Shown here in pieces: positions 10,214-19,383 of a stretch of 64,000 nt of DNA. The notes beneath the pieces were generated by a model, which saw nothing but the letters and a program-made list of their open reading frames with translations, did no database searches and was not told the origin of the DNA. The position numbers were made by a program, and so were the translations under genes. The stretch comes from Brevibacterium sp. CBA3109 (GTDB taxonomy: Bacteria > Actinomycetota > Actinomycetes > Actinomycetales > Brevibacteriaceae): the NCBI RefSeq assembly GCF_040256645.1, contig NZ_CP158281.1, positions 2,604,001-2,668,000 on the forward strand, read 5' to 3'. Numbering within the stretch: position 1 is the stretch's first letter; each line of letters opens with the position of its first letter.

Positions 10214-10596
10214 AGTTTGTCCAATCCTAAATTCACTGCTTCGACGTCCTCTGGGGTTCCGAGGAGTTCGACACGGTACAGCACGGGTACATTGCATTTC
10301 GCGGCCACTTTGCGTGCCGCGCGACAGTATTCTTCGCCGAAGTTCGTATTTCCGGCGCCGATGACGCCGACGAGGTGGCGGCGATTCGATTCGATATTGA
10401 GGAACTTAATCACTTGCTTGGGCACAGCGCCTCTATTGGGGCCGGCCCCGTAGGTGGGAGTCACAAGAACGAACGGTTCGTCGATCGTCAGCGTCTCATC
10501 CTTTGTCAGCAGGGGAAGCCGGCGTGAGGGGTGCCGCAGCTTGCTGACGAAGCGGTCGGTGTACTCAGAGCTGCTCGAGTAGTAGACCAGGAGCAT
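10183..10596 (-). CDS. nrdI: NrdI flavodoxin-like protein
   Basis: A 137-residue flavoprotein that supplies the oxidant for activating the NrdF metal centre. It begins [17 protein letters not shown], the phosphate-binding loop of NrdI, and contains VTPTYGAG and [15 protein letters not shown], both typical FMN-contact loops. It lies 1 bp downstream of nrdH and overlaps nrdE by 31 bp. Confidence 0.96.
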   Translation of the reverse strand: MLLVYYSSSSEYTDRFVSKLRHPSRRLPLLTKDETLTIDEPFVLVTPTYGAGPNRGAVPKQVIKFLNIESNRRHLVGVIGAGNTNFGEEYCRAARKVAAKCNVPVLYRVELLGTPEDVEAVNLGLDKLCASSLKTAM

Positions 10597-10597
10597 G

Positions 10598-10846
10598 TCA
10601 GGCCACGACTGAAACCGACGTCTGCTCTCCGGCCAGGGTGGCGATCTTGTCCGGGCGGAAACCTGACCAGTGGTCGTTGTCGGTGACTACGACGGGAGCC
10701 TGCATGTAGCCCATGGCCTTGACGACGTCCAAGGCGTTCTCATCGACACTGAGATCGACCGATTTGTACTTCAGCCCTTTGGCATCGAGCGCACGGTACG
10801 TGGCGTTGCACTGGACGCAAGCTGGCTTGGTGTACACGGTGATCAT
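10598..10846 (-). CDS. nrdH: NrdH glutaredoxin-like redoxin
   Basis: An 82-residue thioredoxin-fold electron donor for NrdE. The redox motif is CVQC in [16 protein letters not shown]; a cis-Pro loop (MQAPVVV) and the SGFRPDKI segment are also present. It is the first gene of nrdHIEF. About 105-150 bp upstream of its start are two NrdR-like boxes. Confidence 0.96.
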   Translation of the reverse strand: MITVYTKPACVQCNATYRALDAKGLKYKSVDLSVDENALDVVKAMGYMQAPVVVTDNDHWSGFRPDKIATLAGEQTSVSVVA

Positions 10847-10951
10847 CGCGACTCCTCATTTCTGCACTTCGGCTTAGATTTCACGGCATGTCCACGTCGG
10901 ATTCATGACCTTGACAATGATGAATATCACGCTGGTCAGGCCCGAGTGCGA

Positions 10952-10967
10952 CCACTAGATGTTGTGT
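10952..10967 (-). promoter_or_regulatory. NrdR box 1 upstream of nrdH
   Basis: The minus-strand 16-mer ACACAACATCTAGTGG closely fits the known NrdR consensus (acaCwAtATaTwGtgt). NrdR represses ribonucleotide reductase genes when dATP is high. It lies about 105 bp upstream of nrdH and 31 bp from the second box. Confidence 0.75.
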
Positions 10968-10982
10968 TCGGGTTCGACTCTA

Positions 10983-10998
10983 CCCCTATATCCAGTGT
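10983..10998 (-). promoter_or_regulatory. NrdR box 2 upstream of nrdH
   Basis: The minus-strand 16-mer ACACTGGATATAGGGG is a weaker NrdR-box match. Its start is exactly 31 bp from that of box 1, three helical turns, which is the paired spacing known for NrdR sites. Confidence 0.65.
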
Positions 10999-11018
10999 TA
11001 CACCACTGTTGTTTCGAT

Positions 11019-11296
11019 CGTCCACACCCTGTGTTCAAACCGTCCACAGTCATCCACAGGTCGTGAACGACACCGACGTAGTTCGATCACCTGCGAGGAC
11101 ACTGGGCAACGGCGCCGAAACGCCCTATCCGGGCACCTCGCCCGGCAGCGTTTTCCACACCTGTCCACAGATAAAATTTCCACCTGTGGGCACTTCTTCG
11201 GCGTGTCACATTCGACTCCGCTTCCGCGTGCCCGAGATCCGTTTCCACGGTCGCTTCCACCTCCTTCCGCGCTTCGATTTCGCCCTGTCTTCCACA
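11019..11296. repeat. Cluster of TCCACA-type words (DnaA-box-like) between nrdH and moxR
   Basis: The 568-bp gene-free stretch 10847-11414 holds the two NrdR boxes, then at least eight TCCAC words. Examples are near 11019, 11041, 11051, 11151 (TTTTCCACA), 11161 (CTGTCCACA), 11241, 11254 and 11288 (TCTTCCACA). Several are one or two bases from the actinobacterial DnaA box TTGTCCACA. They may be low-affinity DnaA sites controlling nrd; otherwise the region shows no gene. Confidence 0.45.
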
Positions 11297-11414
11297 ACTG
11301 TGTGTCGGTCTTCCAAGGGTATGTGTCGGTACTGACACGAAAGAGTCCAGTCCCGTGTCAGGGTCAGCCCATATGCTTGTTCTGTCAGCCAGTTGAGATT
11401 CGAGAGGCCCCACT

Positions 11415-12410
11415 ATGACGGCAACGGCACCCGCCAACACTGAAGAGATCGCACACGCTCAGTCGATCCTCAACGGTCTGGAATCCTATCTGGACCATTT
11501 CGTCGTCGGACAGCAGCGCCTGCGCGAGAGTCTGCTCATCGGTCTCCTCTCCAGCGGCCATCTCCTCCTGGAGAGTGTTCCCGGGCTGGCAAAGACAACC
11601 GCGGCGGCAGCACTGGCCAATGCTGTGGACGGAAAGTTCTCCCGCATCCAGTGCACACCCGATCTGCTGCCCGCCGATATCATCGGATCACAGATCTACA
11701 ACGCCCAGGAAGGCTCTTTCAACACAGTCCTGGGTCCGGTGCACGCCAACATCGTCCTCCTCGATGAGATCAATCGCTCGTCGGCGAAGACGCAGAGCGC
11801 CATGCTCGAGGCGATGCAAGAGAAGCAGACGACGATCGGTGGCCAGCGGTTCGAACTTCCCCGTCCATTCCTCGTCATGGCCACGCAGAACCCGATCGAA
11901 CAGGAGGGCACCTATCAGCTTCCCGAAGCTCAACTCGACCGGTTCATGATCAAAGACCTACTCACCCATCCGAATCCAAATGAGGAGATGGAGATCCTGT
12001 CCCGTCTGGACTCGGGTGTCTTCGATCGCGACTCGGTACCGAAACCCTCCTGCACCCTCGAGGATGTGGAGACGCTGCAGAGTTATGCGCGCACCATCTA
12101 CATCGACCCTTCGATCACCCGATACCTCATCGAACTCGTCCATGCGACCAGGAACACCGCAAAGTATCTGGGTCGCCTGGCCCCCTTCATCGAATATGGG
12201 GCCAGCCCTCGCGCTTCGATCGCCTTCACCAACGCGGGGCGGGCCCTGGCGATGATCCGCGGCCGCAACTACGTCATCCCCGAAGACATCAAGGATCTCG
12301 CCCACCGAATCCTCGCTCACCGCATCCAACTCAACTTCGAAGCCGCAGCGGAGAACATCACGAGTGCACAAATCGTCGATGCACTTCTCATGGCCGTCCC
12401 CACTCCCTGA
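11415..12410 (+). CDS. MoxR-family AAA+ ATPase
   Basis: A 331-residue cytoplasmic ATPase of the MoxR/RavA type. Walker A is in SVPGLAKTTAAAAL and Walker B in IVLLDEINRSSAKTQ. Sensor I lies in LVMATQNPIEQEGTY, and the arginine-rich PEAQLDRFMI segment is conserved. MoxR proteins act as chaperones that load metal or ligand into VWA-domain partners; two VWA proteins are encoded downstream. It heads a run of six closely spaced genes (moxR, DUF58, 150-aa protein, VWA, VWA, TPR). Confidence 0.92.
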   Translation: MTATAPANTEEIAHAQSILNGLESYLDHFVVGQQRLRESLLIGLLSSGHLLLESVPGLAKTTAAAALANAVDGKFSRIQCTPDLLPADIIGSQIYNAQEGSFNTVLGPVHANIVLLDEINRSSAKTQSAMLEAMQEKQTTIGGQRFELPRPFLVMATQNPIEQEGTYQLPEAQLDRFMIKDLLTHPNPNEEMEILSRLDSGVFDRDSVPKPSCTLEDVETLQSYARTIYIDPSITRYLIELVHATRNTAKYLGRLAPFIEYGASPRASIAFTNAGRALAMIRGRNYVIPEDIKDLAHRILAHRIQLNFEAAAENITSAQIVDALLMAVPTP

Positions 12411-12422
12411 TCGGGTGCATCG

Positions 12423-13307
12423 ATGACTGCTCTGCTCAATCGGATCAAGGCGCGGATGACCATCCACGCGCACCGTAGGACCCGCCGGATCCTCGACGGG
12501 GACTACTCATCTGTCTTCCACGGACACAGCCTCGACTTCGACGACCTGCGCGACTACATACCCGGCGACGAGATCCGCGACATCGATTGGAAAGCCACGG
12601 CCCGACATTCGAACCCACTGGTCAAACGCTATGTCGCCCACCGCAGGCACATTCTCGCGCTCGTCGTCGACTCGTCCCGGAACTTCGACGCCGTCACCTC
12701 GGCCGGGGTCGACAAGCGCCAACTCGCCATCCTCATGGCCGGCATGACCGGATACCTCGCCGTGCGCCATGGTGATGACGTGATGCTCATCCACGGCAGC
12801 GCGCAGCGCACCACCGCGTCCCCGCGCAAAGGCAGCGAAGCCCATTTGGAGAACCTTCTGCAGCAGATCCTCGCCGAGGCGGGCACCGACGGTGACGGTT
12901 CGATCGATGAGCAGCTGCAGTGGATCGCCTCTCACATCAACCATCGGATGCTCGTGGTCGTCATCTCCGACCAGGCGCCGCTCGGGTCGAAGGAGGAAGC
13001 CACAATCAAACGTCTGCGTGCACAGCACGAGGTCCTATGGATCACGATCACCGACGCGGACCTTGCACAGCTGCCGGACGCCTCGGCGCCGTTCGACGTT
13101 TCCCGACCTGATGTCGGTCTGCCCACATCCGTGATGGCCAACCCACACGTGCGCAGCGAATTCCTCGCCGCCGAAACAAGCCGCAGGCAGCACCGGATCG
13201 ATCTGCTCTCGAAGCTGGGAATCGCACACACGGAAATCGCACACCCAGACCAGGCCCTGGGCACTCTTCACACTCTGCTGCTGAGGCACCGCCGTGGGCC
13301 CCGCTGA
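12423..13307 (+). CDS. DUF58 domain protein
   Basis: A 294-residue protein of the DUF58 family, nearly always found beside moxR. The characteristic segment is DFDDLRDYIPGDEIRDIDWKA, followed by RYVAHRRHILALVVDSS, a degenerate von Willebrand A fold. It starts 12 bp after moxR and overlaps the next gene by 14 bp. Its probable role is as partner or substrate of the MoxR chaperone. No membrane segment is visible, unlike many DUF58 proteins. Confidence 0.88.
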   Translation: MTALLNRIKARMTIHAHRRTRRILDGDYSSVFHGHSLDFDDLRDYIPGDEIRDIDWKATARHSNPLVKRYVAHRRHILALVVDSSRNFDAVTSAGVDKRQLAILMAGMTGYLAVRHGDDVMLIHGSAQRTTASPRKGSEAHLENLLQQILAEAGTDGDGSIDEQLQWIASHINHRMLVVVISDQAPLGSKEEATIKRLRAQHEVLWITITDADLAQLPDASAPFDVSRPDVGLPTSVMANPHVRSEFLAAETSRRQHRIDLLSKLGIAHTEIAHPDQALGTLHTLLLRHRRGPR

Positions 13308-13746
13308 ACTCGTCGGGCCCCTGCAGATCTCGGTCTGGTGGTATGCCGCCGCCGCTGTGGTTCTGCTGGCTGCCGTCCTCAACCTGTTCGCTCCGCTGCT
13401 GCGCGCGGCGGCCGGATCAGGGATGAAGTCCAGACCACGGATTCCCATCCCTGTCCGCAGCACCTACATGTCTCGAATCGCCGCGGTCGAGTCGAAACTG
13501 GGTGCGGGCGAAGCCGATGTCCGGGATTCGGCTCGAGAGCTGGCGAAGATCGTGCGTGAGTTCGCTCGTGATGCATGGGGCGTCAAGGCCGAACACCTCA
13601 CCTACCGGGATGCGGCTGTGGCCGGTCTCGACGACCTTGCCGAGTCTCTGTCAGGCCTCTACGAGGCAGAGTTTGCGCAGGACGATGCCAATGATCTGGG
13701 ATCCCAGATCGCCGGCGCCAGAAAGCTGGTGACTCGATGGTCCTGA
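13294..13746 (+). CDS. Membrane-anchored protein of the MoxR/VWA operon, unknown function
   Basis: A 150-residue protein with one N-terminal hydrophobic segment (ISVWWYAAAAVVLLAAVLNL) and a helical cytoplasmic part. It starts at GTG 13294 inside the end of the DUF58 gene and overlaps the next gene by 10 bp, so it is translated as part of the operon. Its position matches the BatD/DUF4381-like slot in related operons, but I see no convincing sequence match and leave it unnamed. Confidence 0.7.
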   Translation: MGPAELVGPLQISVWWYAAAAVVLLAAVLNLFAPLLRAAAGSGMKSRPRIPIPVRSTYMSRIAAVESKLGAGEADVRDSARELAKIVREFARDAWGVKAEHLTYRDAAVAGLDDLAESLSGLYEAEFAQDDANDLGSQIAGARKLVTRWS

Positions 13747-14711
13747 TGCTCTGGTGGCTGGCGCTCATCCTCCTTGCTCTTGCCGCGGCCGCAGTCTTCT
13801 TCTTCCGCAGGCCCAAGGCCACCGGGTCGTCACTGGCCGTGGCTCACAGCGGTCGTATGACGAGCCTGCCCAGTTTCCGCAGAGCCATGCGGACCCGTCT
13901 GATCACAACGGTCGCCTTCCTCGCGGTCATCGCCCTCACCGGTCTCTCCACCCTCGCCGGGATCTCCCGGCCCGCATGGGTCGAGACCGTCAATCCGGAG
14001 AAGAAGCTGCGTGACGTCATGCTCTGTCTGGACGTGTCCGGTTCGATGCTCGGCTATGACGCCGACCTCCTTGAGGCCTACCAGGAGCTCGTCGACCGGT
14101 TCGATGGTGAACGCATCGGAATGACCGTATTCAACTCGACTGCTGTCTCCGCGTTCCCGCTCACCGATGACTACGACATGGTCCAGAACTATCTCGAGGA
14201 AGCCGAGGAGGGGTTTCGCACATGGGGTTCTGAAGGCACCGACTACTCATGGTCGACCTCGCCACCCAACATCGGCGGTTCTTCCCTCATCGGAGACGGA
14301 CTCGTCTCCTGCGTGGACAACTTCGACCGTCAGGACGAGGATCGCTCTCGTTCGATCATCTTCGCCACCGACAACATGCTCGCCGGTGAACCGCTGTTCG
14401 ACCTCGATGAAGCCACCGACATCGCAGTGGACTCCAAAGTCAGGGTCTACAGCCTGTCTCCCCCATCTGTACTCACGAATACGCAGACCAAGGAGCTGAA
14501 ATCGGTCTCCGATCGCACCGGAGGCAAACAGTTCGACATGGGTTCGGCGTCGACGATCGATCGCATCGTCGCAGAGATCCAGAGCCAGGAGGCCGAGAAT
14601 ACTCCGGGCCGCTCCTACACCATCGTCCATGACATGCCCGCCGTTCCCCTCGGGATCGCGGTCGTCGGCCTTGCCGGTGTCTTCGTTTTGGCGTGGAGGA
14701 CGAAATCATGA
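13737..14711 (+). CDS. Membrane-anchored VWA-domain protein (BatA-like)
   Basis: A 324-residue protein. N-terminal hydrophobic segments (LMLWWLALILLALAAAAVFF and a second near residue 60) flank a linker. A von Willebrand A domain then carries the metal site DVSGSML (DxSxS), and a C-terminal helix (LGIAVVGLAGVFVLAW) follows. Such proteins are thought to be matured by MoxR and act at the envelope. It overlaps the next gene by an ATGA. Confidence 0.85.
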   Translation: MVLMLWWLALILLALAAAAVFFFRRPKATGSSLAVAHSGRMTSLPSFRRAMRTRLITTVAFLAVIALTGLSTLAGISRPAWVETVNPEKKLRDVMLCLDVSGSMLGYDADLLEAYQELVDRFDGERIGMTVFNSTAVSAFPLTDDYDMVQNYLEEAEEGFRTWGSEGTDYSWSTSPPNIGGSSLIGDGLVSCVDNFDRQDEDRSRSIIFATDNMLAGEPLFDLDEATDIAVDSKVRVYSLSPPSVLTNTQTKELKSVSDRTGGKQFDMGSASTIDRIVAEIQSQEAENTPGRSYTIVHDMPAVPLGIAVVGLAGVFVLAWRTKS

Positions 14712-15808
14712 TCTTTGATCCCGTCTTCACGTGGTTCGGATGGGGTTTCCTCGTCCTCGCCCTGCTGACCGTGTGCACCATTCCAGCTGTGCGCGGGGAT
14801 GGGCCCCGCTGGAAATGGTTCGCACGCATGGGCATCGTCGCCGTGCTCGCACTCGCCCTGGCTCGACCGGGTATTCCCATCAAATCCTCGACCGAGGAAT
14901 ACGAGGCAGCGGCAGATGTGTACTTCCTCGTCGATACGACGACCTCGATGGCCGCCGAGGACTATGACGGCGCCAAGACCCGCCTGGAAGGGGTGAAGAA
15001 GGACATGTTGGAGTTGGCAGAGCAGTTCCCCGGCACCAGGCTGAGCATCATCTCCTTCGCCTCGACCGCATCGACGGTCATGCCTTTGACGACCGACCAC
15101 GCGGCCTTCGCTTCCGCCGTCGATGTCCTCAGTCCGGAGATGTCGCTGAACTCGAATGGCTCCACCATCACCGAGGCGGGCGCTGAGCTGGACAAGCGTA
15201 TGAAGTCCAATCAGGAGGATCGTCCAGAGAACAAGAACCTCGTCTTCTACTTCGGAGACGGTGAGCAGACCGCCCAGTCCTCTATCGACTCGTGGTCGCC
15301 TTTCGCCTCCCGCATCGACAGCGGCGCGGTGTTCGGATACGGAACTTCTCAGGGCGGGAAGATGAAGGAGCCCCAGCCTTTCGGCTACGGGGCGGGTCCA
15401 GGCGCTGGCCCCGGCCTCGGCGATCCCAACGATCCCGACGAACCTGGTGGAGCTGATGGAACCGGGGATGGTGACGGGTCCGGAGGAACGAAGGAGGAGT
15501 ACATCCTCGACGGACAGGGCAATCCTGGGATCTCAACGATCGACGAGACGAACCTCAAACAGCTCGCGACCGACCTCGGCGTGAAATACCATCACCGTGA
15601 CGGCGCAGCCTCGATGTCGAGCGTATACACAGCACCGAAGTACGATCAGACGCTGGTCAAGAAGGATGGGCGGGTCACCGTCGACGAGTACTTCTGGGTC
15701 CCACTGATCCTCGTGTTCGCATGGATCGCAGTTGAAATGGTGTTCGGCGTCCGCGAGCTGCTGCGACTGCGCACCATTGTGCCCAAGCCGCAAGGAGGTC
15801 GGACATGA
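14708..15808 (+). CDS. Membrane-anchored VWA-domain protein (BatB-like)
   Basis: A 366-residue protein with N-terminal membrane segments (FGWGFLVLALLTVCTIPAV and MGIVAVLALALARPG) and a VWA domain with metal motif DTTTSMA (DxTxS). A glycine-rich loop follows (about residues 215-255; GYGAGPGAGPGLGDPNDPD), with a C-terminal helix (FWVPLILVFAWIAVEM). I choose ATG 14708 because it overlaps the previous stop (ATGA) and has GGAGGA upstream; a GTG at 14693 is also in frame. The Gly/Asp-rich insert is unusual for the family. Confidence 0.85.
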   Translation: MIFDPVFTWFGWGFLVLALLTVCTIPAVRGDGPRWKWFARMGIVAVLALALARPGIPIKSSTEEYEAAADVYFLVDTTTSMAAEDYDGAKTRLEGVKKDMLELAEQFPGTRLSIISFASTASTVMPLTTDHAAFASAVDVLSPEMSLNSNGSTITEAGAELDKRMKSNQEDRPENKNLVFYFGDGEQTAQSSIDSWSPFASRIDSGAVFGYGTSQGGKMKEPQPFGYGAGPGAGPGLGDPNDPDEPGGADGTGDGDGSGGTKEEYILDGQGNPGISTIDETNLKQLATDLGVKYHHRDGAASMSSVYTAPKYDQTLVKKDGRVTVDEYFWVPLILVFAWIAVEMVFGVRELLRLRTIVPKPQGGRT

Positions 15809-16584
15809 ATCGGATCACGCGCAGTTGGTCGAGGATGCGCCGCCTTTCTCACATCAACCTCATCATCGGATCCGCCCTCCTGCTCGTCTTCGGCTATGTG
15901 GCAGTGACTCTCTACTTCGGTGCGGCTTCGCAGGTGCGCTATGCGTCGAACGATTTCCCGGGAGCAAAGAAGGCCTCGACCGCTTTCCTCACACTCAGCC
16001 CGATCCAACGCCATATCGGCTACTACAATCGCGGCACCGCAGAGGCGGCCGTCGGCGACTTCGAACCGGCTCAGGCCGACCTCGAATCCGCCCTCGAGAT
16101 CACCCCCGTTCGTGATGAGTGTGCCGTGCGGATCAACCTGTCATACGTGTATGAGAAGCTCGCCGACGAAGTCGCGGACCAGGACCCTGATCAGTCCGAC
16201 GAGCTCTACGACCAATCTCTGCAGACCTTGGAGGACGCCCCCGAGGAGTGCCAGCCCAAGAAGAGCGAAGAGAAGAACAAGAGCGACGAAGCGACGAAGC
16301 GCGTCGAGGACAAGAAGGCGGGAGAGAAGTCGAAGCAGGAAGGCTCCGACAGCTCCGAGGGCGACGATGCGCAGAACGGCGACTCCGGAGGCGATTCGAA
16401 GAAGAAGGACAAGGGGCAGGACTCGGGCGAAGGCGATGAGAAGTCAGATGACTCAGAAGGGAAGTCTGAGGAGGAGAAGAAGCGCGACAAGCTGAAGGAG
16501 CGGGGCGAGGACTCGGAGCGTCAGCAGCGCCAGCAGGGTCCCGGCGGCAACGGAGGCCGTTCCACCCCGGACAAGCCGTGGTGA
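15805..16584 (+). CDS. TPR-like protein with long charged tail (BatC-like)
   Basis: A 259-residue protein. One membrane helix (INLIIGSALLLVFGYVAVTL) is followed by TPR-like helices (residues about 50-140). The last 110 residues are low-complexity Glu/Lys/Asp/Ser. It overlaps the preceding VWA gene by ATGA and ends the operon. TPR proteins with acidic tails occupy the last position in Bat operons and may scaffold the VWA proteins. The tail sequence itself is uninformative. Confidence 0.75.
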   Translation: MNRITRSWSRMRRLSHINLIIGSALLLVFGYVAVTLYFGAASQVRYASNDFPGAKKASTAFLTLSPIQRHIGYYNRGTAEAAVGDFEPAQADLESALEITPVRDECAVRINLSYVYEKLADEVADQDPDQSDELYDQSLQTLEDAPEECQPKKSEEKNKSDEATKRVEDKKAGEKSKQEGSDSSEGDDAQNGDSGGDSKKKDKGQDSGEGDEKSDDSEGKSEEEKKRDKLKERGEDSERQQRQQGPGGNGGRSTPDKPW

Positions 16585-16607
16585 GACAACTGTGAAATCA
16601 TGAGTCC

Positions 16608-17717
16608 ATGAACTCTCCGGACACCTCAGCTGGCAGCACTTCGACCCCGCGGCTGCGCGCCTCGCTGGAGACATTCCCGCCGTATGTTCCGGGGAAGGCG
16701 CCCAAGCGAATCGACGGCCTCGCCCCGTTCAAACTGTCCTCGAACGAGAACTACCTCGAGCCGCTGCCAGCGGTCACCGATGCCATGCTCGCTCACGCGA
16801 AGAACCCCGCCTTGTACCCCGATGATGGAGCACTGGCTCTGCGCACGGAACTGGCCGGCCGCCTCGGTGCGAGCATCGATGAACTCGTCGTGACCACCGG
16901 TGCCAGCGAACTGCTCGTGGCACTGACCCAGATCACCTCTGACGCCACCACGGAAGCGATCTATCCCTGGCCGTCGTTCGAAATGTATCCCCAGACCACT
17001 GGGTTGGCCGGATCGAAACGGGTCGAGGTGCCGGTGCGCGACGACGGTCGACACGACCTGGACGGCATGGCAGCGGCGATCACCGATCGGACCAGTCTCA
17101 TCATTCTCTGCTCCCCGAACAATCCGACGGGACCGGCTCTGCGCGATGATGAGGTCCGCCAGTTCCTCACACAGGTGCCGGACCATGTGCTCGTCGCCCT
17201 CGACGAGGCCTATTGGGAGTTCGCCACCGCCGATGGAGTCGTCAATGGCGTCGACCTTGTGGCCGATCATCCCAATGTCGTCCTGGTCAGGACCTTCTCC
17301 AAGGCTCACGCCCTGGCAGGCTTGCGAGTCGGATATGCACTCGCTCACACAGCTGTGATCCAGGGGCTGCTGAAGGCTGTCATCCCCTTCGGAGTCACCG
17401 ATATGAGCCAGGCGGCTGCACTGGAATCGCTGCGCCACAGCAATGAGGTCGACGTCCGGGCGAAGGAGATCGCGGCCGTTCGCGACGACTTCGCCCACGC
17501 GCTGCGCGACCAAGGCTGGGATGTCCCCGAGGCGCAGGGAAATTTCGTGTGGCTGCCGCTTGGCCCGCTGTCCTCAGCCTTTGAAGATGCCTGCGTCGAG
17601 CAGGCTGTTGCGGTGCGCAACCTCGGCGATGGGGTGCGTATCAGCATCGGAGCACAAGAGGGCCTCGACCGGGTTCTTGCGGTCGCCGCCGCCTTCTACT
17701 CCGAGCATTTCGGCTGA
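16608..17717 (+). CDS. hisC: Histidinol-phosphate/aromatic aminotransferase family protein
   Basis: A 369-residue PLP-dependent class I/II aminotransferase. Conserved features are FKLSSNENYLEP, the substrate-domain turn ILCSPNNPTGPA, LDEAYWEF, and RTFSKAHALAGLRVGYALA with the PLP lysine. HisC uses histidinol phosphate and glutamate in histidine synthesis. Actinobacteria often carry an extra paralog acting on aromatic amino acids (Pat), and no other his gene is nearby, so either role is possible. It starts 23 bp after the Bat-like operon and may be read through from it. Confidence 0.75.
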   Translation: MNSPDTSAGSTSTPRLRASLETFPPYVPGKAPKRIDGLAPFKLSSNENYLEPLPAVTDAMLAHAKNPALYPDDGALALRTELAGRLGASIDELVVTTGASELLVALTQITSDATTEAIYPWPSFEMYPQTTGLAGSKRVEVPVRDDGRHDLDGMAAAITDRTSLIILCSPNNPTGPALRDDEVRQFLTQVPDHVLVALDEAYWEFATADGVVNGVDLVADHPNVVLVRTFSKAHALAGLRVGYALAHTAVIQGLLKAVIPFGVTDMSQAAALESLRHSNEVDVRAKEIAAVRDDFAHALRDQGWDVPEAQGNFVWLPLGPLSSAFEDACVEQAVAVRNLGDGVRISIGAQEGLDRVLAVAAAFYSEHFG

Positions 17718-17784
17718 ACACATTGGGCTAGCTGGACCGCCTGAGCCGGTTGAGCTGGCTGAGCCAACTGAGCTGGAGTGCCGC

Positions 17785-19248
17785 TCAGAGCTCTGCAAGC
17801 TCAAGGGCCAAAGCCACTGCTTGGACCGATTCCGCCCGTGTGAGGTCGCGACCCAACAACGTCTCGATCTTCACCATTCGTGCCCGCACTGTGTGCCGGT
17901 GAATGCCGAGCTCAGCCGCAATCGCATCCCGCACTCCCCCTGCAGCGATGAAGGATCGCAGCGTCAGCAGCAGATCCTGCTCGTCACGCGAAGCAAGGAG
18001 CGTGCCCAGAACTCGGTCGACGAATCTCTGCGCCGCTGACTCATCGATCGACGACAGCAGTGCCCGCACATCCGAGGTCGCACTCTCGTGCTGCGTTCGC
18101 CACACGGTCCAGGTGTGGTGGACCTGGGTCAGTGGGATCATCTTCGCAAACAGCCTGTCGAGTCCGGTGACTTCTGCAACCCGGTCAACCGCACTCGCAT
18201 GAACTGCTGCCCCTTCGGCGGCATCGAGACGGCAGGGGTCCGCAGACTCAGTGCCGGTTTCGATGACGCCGAGCATCGAACCGGCACGGACCAGGAGCGT
18301 TTCGGCACCCAGGTCCCCCATCAGCGTCTCTGGGATCTCACCGCGCACGGTGCCGAAGACCGTGAACTTCACTCGCGAGACCGGAGCCAGGCCGGTCTGC
18401 GCCACCCACTTGGCACGGGCCTGCGCGGCTGTCAGAGGCGTGGTGAAAAGCTGTGATTCCGATCGCCTGGGCCCCACCTCTGTGATGCTCAGACTCAGCA
18501 GTGCCGCTGCAGTGGAGAGCAGCAGGGCGCGGGTGCGCGGATTGCCGCTCACCTCGGCGGAGGCGAGGATCCAGCCCCGAACCTGTTCGTCTCCGACCGG
18601 AACGGCCTCGACGATTCCTGCCTCAGTGCGCAGAAGACGTGGCGCCATGGAGGGCTTGAGAGCTTCGGCAATCAGCTCATGACGCACCAGGTCCTCGGCA
18701 TCAGTACCGGTCAGTCCCCTGCCTGTAGGCGAGACGAACCGAACGTCCGTACCCAGAGTGCCGGCCAGATCATCGACCAGCGCAGCGGGGCCCTGGTGCG
18801 CGAGGTCGGTGGCGAACCGCCGGCCCGCACTGCTGGCCCGGGTGAGCTCTCGGGTCGTCTCATCCTCACGCATTCTGGTGAAGGCATCGACGACGGCCAC
18901 AAACGGAACAGGTTCTGGGACCCCGAACAGCGCAAGACCCTGAGCCTGCGCGTGCTCGATCAGCGTCGGTGGGATCGCCTGCCACGGCAGAGCGGAACCG
19001 AGGCCGATGCCAAGTGCATGGACGCCCACACGCTTGAGACGATCAACGAAATCGCCCACATCTTCGCCACCGAGGTCCTGGCCGACACCGATCGTCAGCA
19101 GGACCTCTCCCCCGGCCAGCCATTCGTCGACTGCGGGCAGCTCCGAGGAGTGCACGATCGTGACATCTTCGGCTCTGGCGTTCGGCGAATCGACGACGAC
19201 GTCGAGAGCGAGCTCCTGACGTGCCCAGAGCTGACCCAAAGTGACCAT
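17785..19248 (-). CDS. PucR-family transcriptional regulator
   Basis: A 487-residue regulator. The N-terminal PucR domain begins MVTLGQLWARQELALDVV (Cys-poor, ligand-sensing), a GGDEF-like middle region follows, and the C-terminal helix-turn-helix is LRSFIAAGGVRDAIAAELGI with HRHTVRARMVKIETLLGRDL. The frame is open to 19323, but family proteins start at this MVTL. ATG 19257 is an alternative. Two ATCC-N5-GGAT inverted repeats at 19261-19303 would then lie just upstream, as expected of its operator. It is divergent from the ureohydrolase operon and probably senses a guanidino or purine-type metabolite to control it. Confidence 0.85.
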   Translation of the reverse strand: MVTLGQLWARQELALDVVVDSPNARAEDVTIVHSSELPAVDEWLAGGEVLLTIGVGQDLGGEDVGDFVDRLKRVGVHALGIGLGSALPWQAIPPTLIEHAQAQGLALFGVPEPVPFVAVVDAFTRMREDETTRELTRASSAGRRFATDLAHQGPAALVDDLAGTLGTDVRFVSPTGRGLTGTDAEDLVRHELIAEALKPSMAPRLLRTEAGIVEAVPVGDEQVRGWILASAEVSGNPRTRALLLSTAAALLSLSITEVGPRRSESQLFTTPLTAAQARAKWVAQTGLAPVSRVKFTVFGTVRGEIPETLMGDLGAETLLVRAGSMLGVIETGTESADPCRLDAAEGAAVHASAVDRVAEVTGLDRLFAKMIPLTQVHHTWTVWRTQHESATSDVRALLSSIDESAAQRFVDRVLGTLLASRDEQDLLLTLRSFIAAGGVRDAIAAELGIHRHTVRARMVKIETLLGRDLTRAESVQAVALALELAEL

Positions 19249-19260
19249 AAAGACCATACT

Positions 19261-19303
19261 ATCCGTACTGGATATTCGCTTCACCAAATCATCCATCGTG
19301 GAT
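19261..19303. promoter_or_regulatory. Paired ATCC-N5-GGAT operators between pucR and the ureohydrolase gene
   Basis: ATCCGTACTGGAT (19261-19273) and ATCCATCGTGGAT (19291-19303) are two copies of the same inverted repeat, 30 bp apart (three helical turns), both followed by AT. They lie in the divergent promoter region and are the best candidate PucR binding sites. Confidence 0.65.
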
Positions 19304-19383
19304 ATCGGCGTGGTGTGAGCCACGTCCTAAACTGATGGCAATCACGCACCACCGAGAGCAATCACGATGTCGAAGGAGAGTCA

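Noticed and set aside
17718..17784. Repeated TGAGCYGG words between the aminotransferase and pucR considered as a regulatory repeat
   Set aside because: The words are short and irregular, lie between convergent stops, and show no clear stem or spacing.
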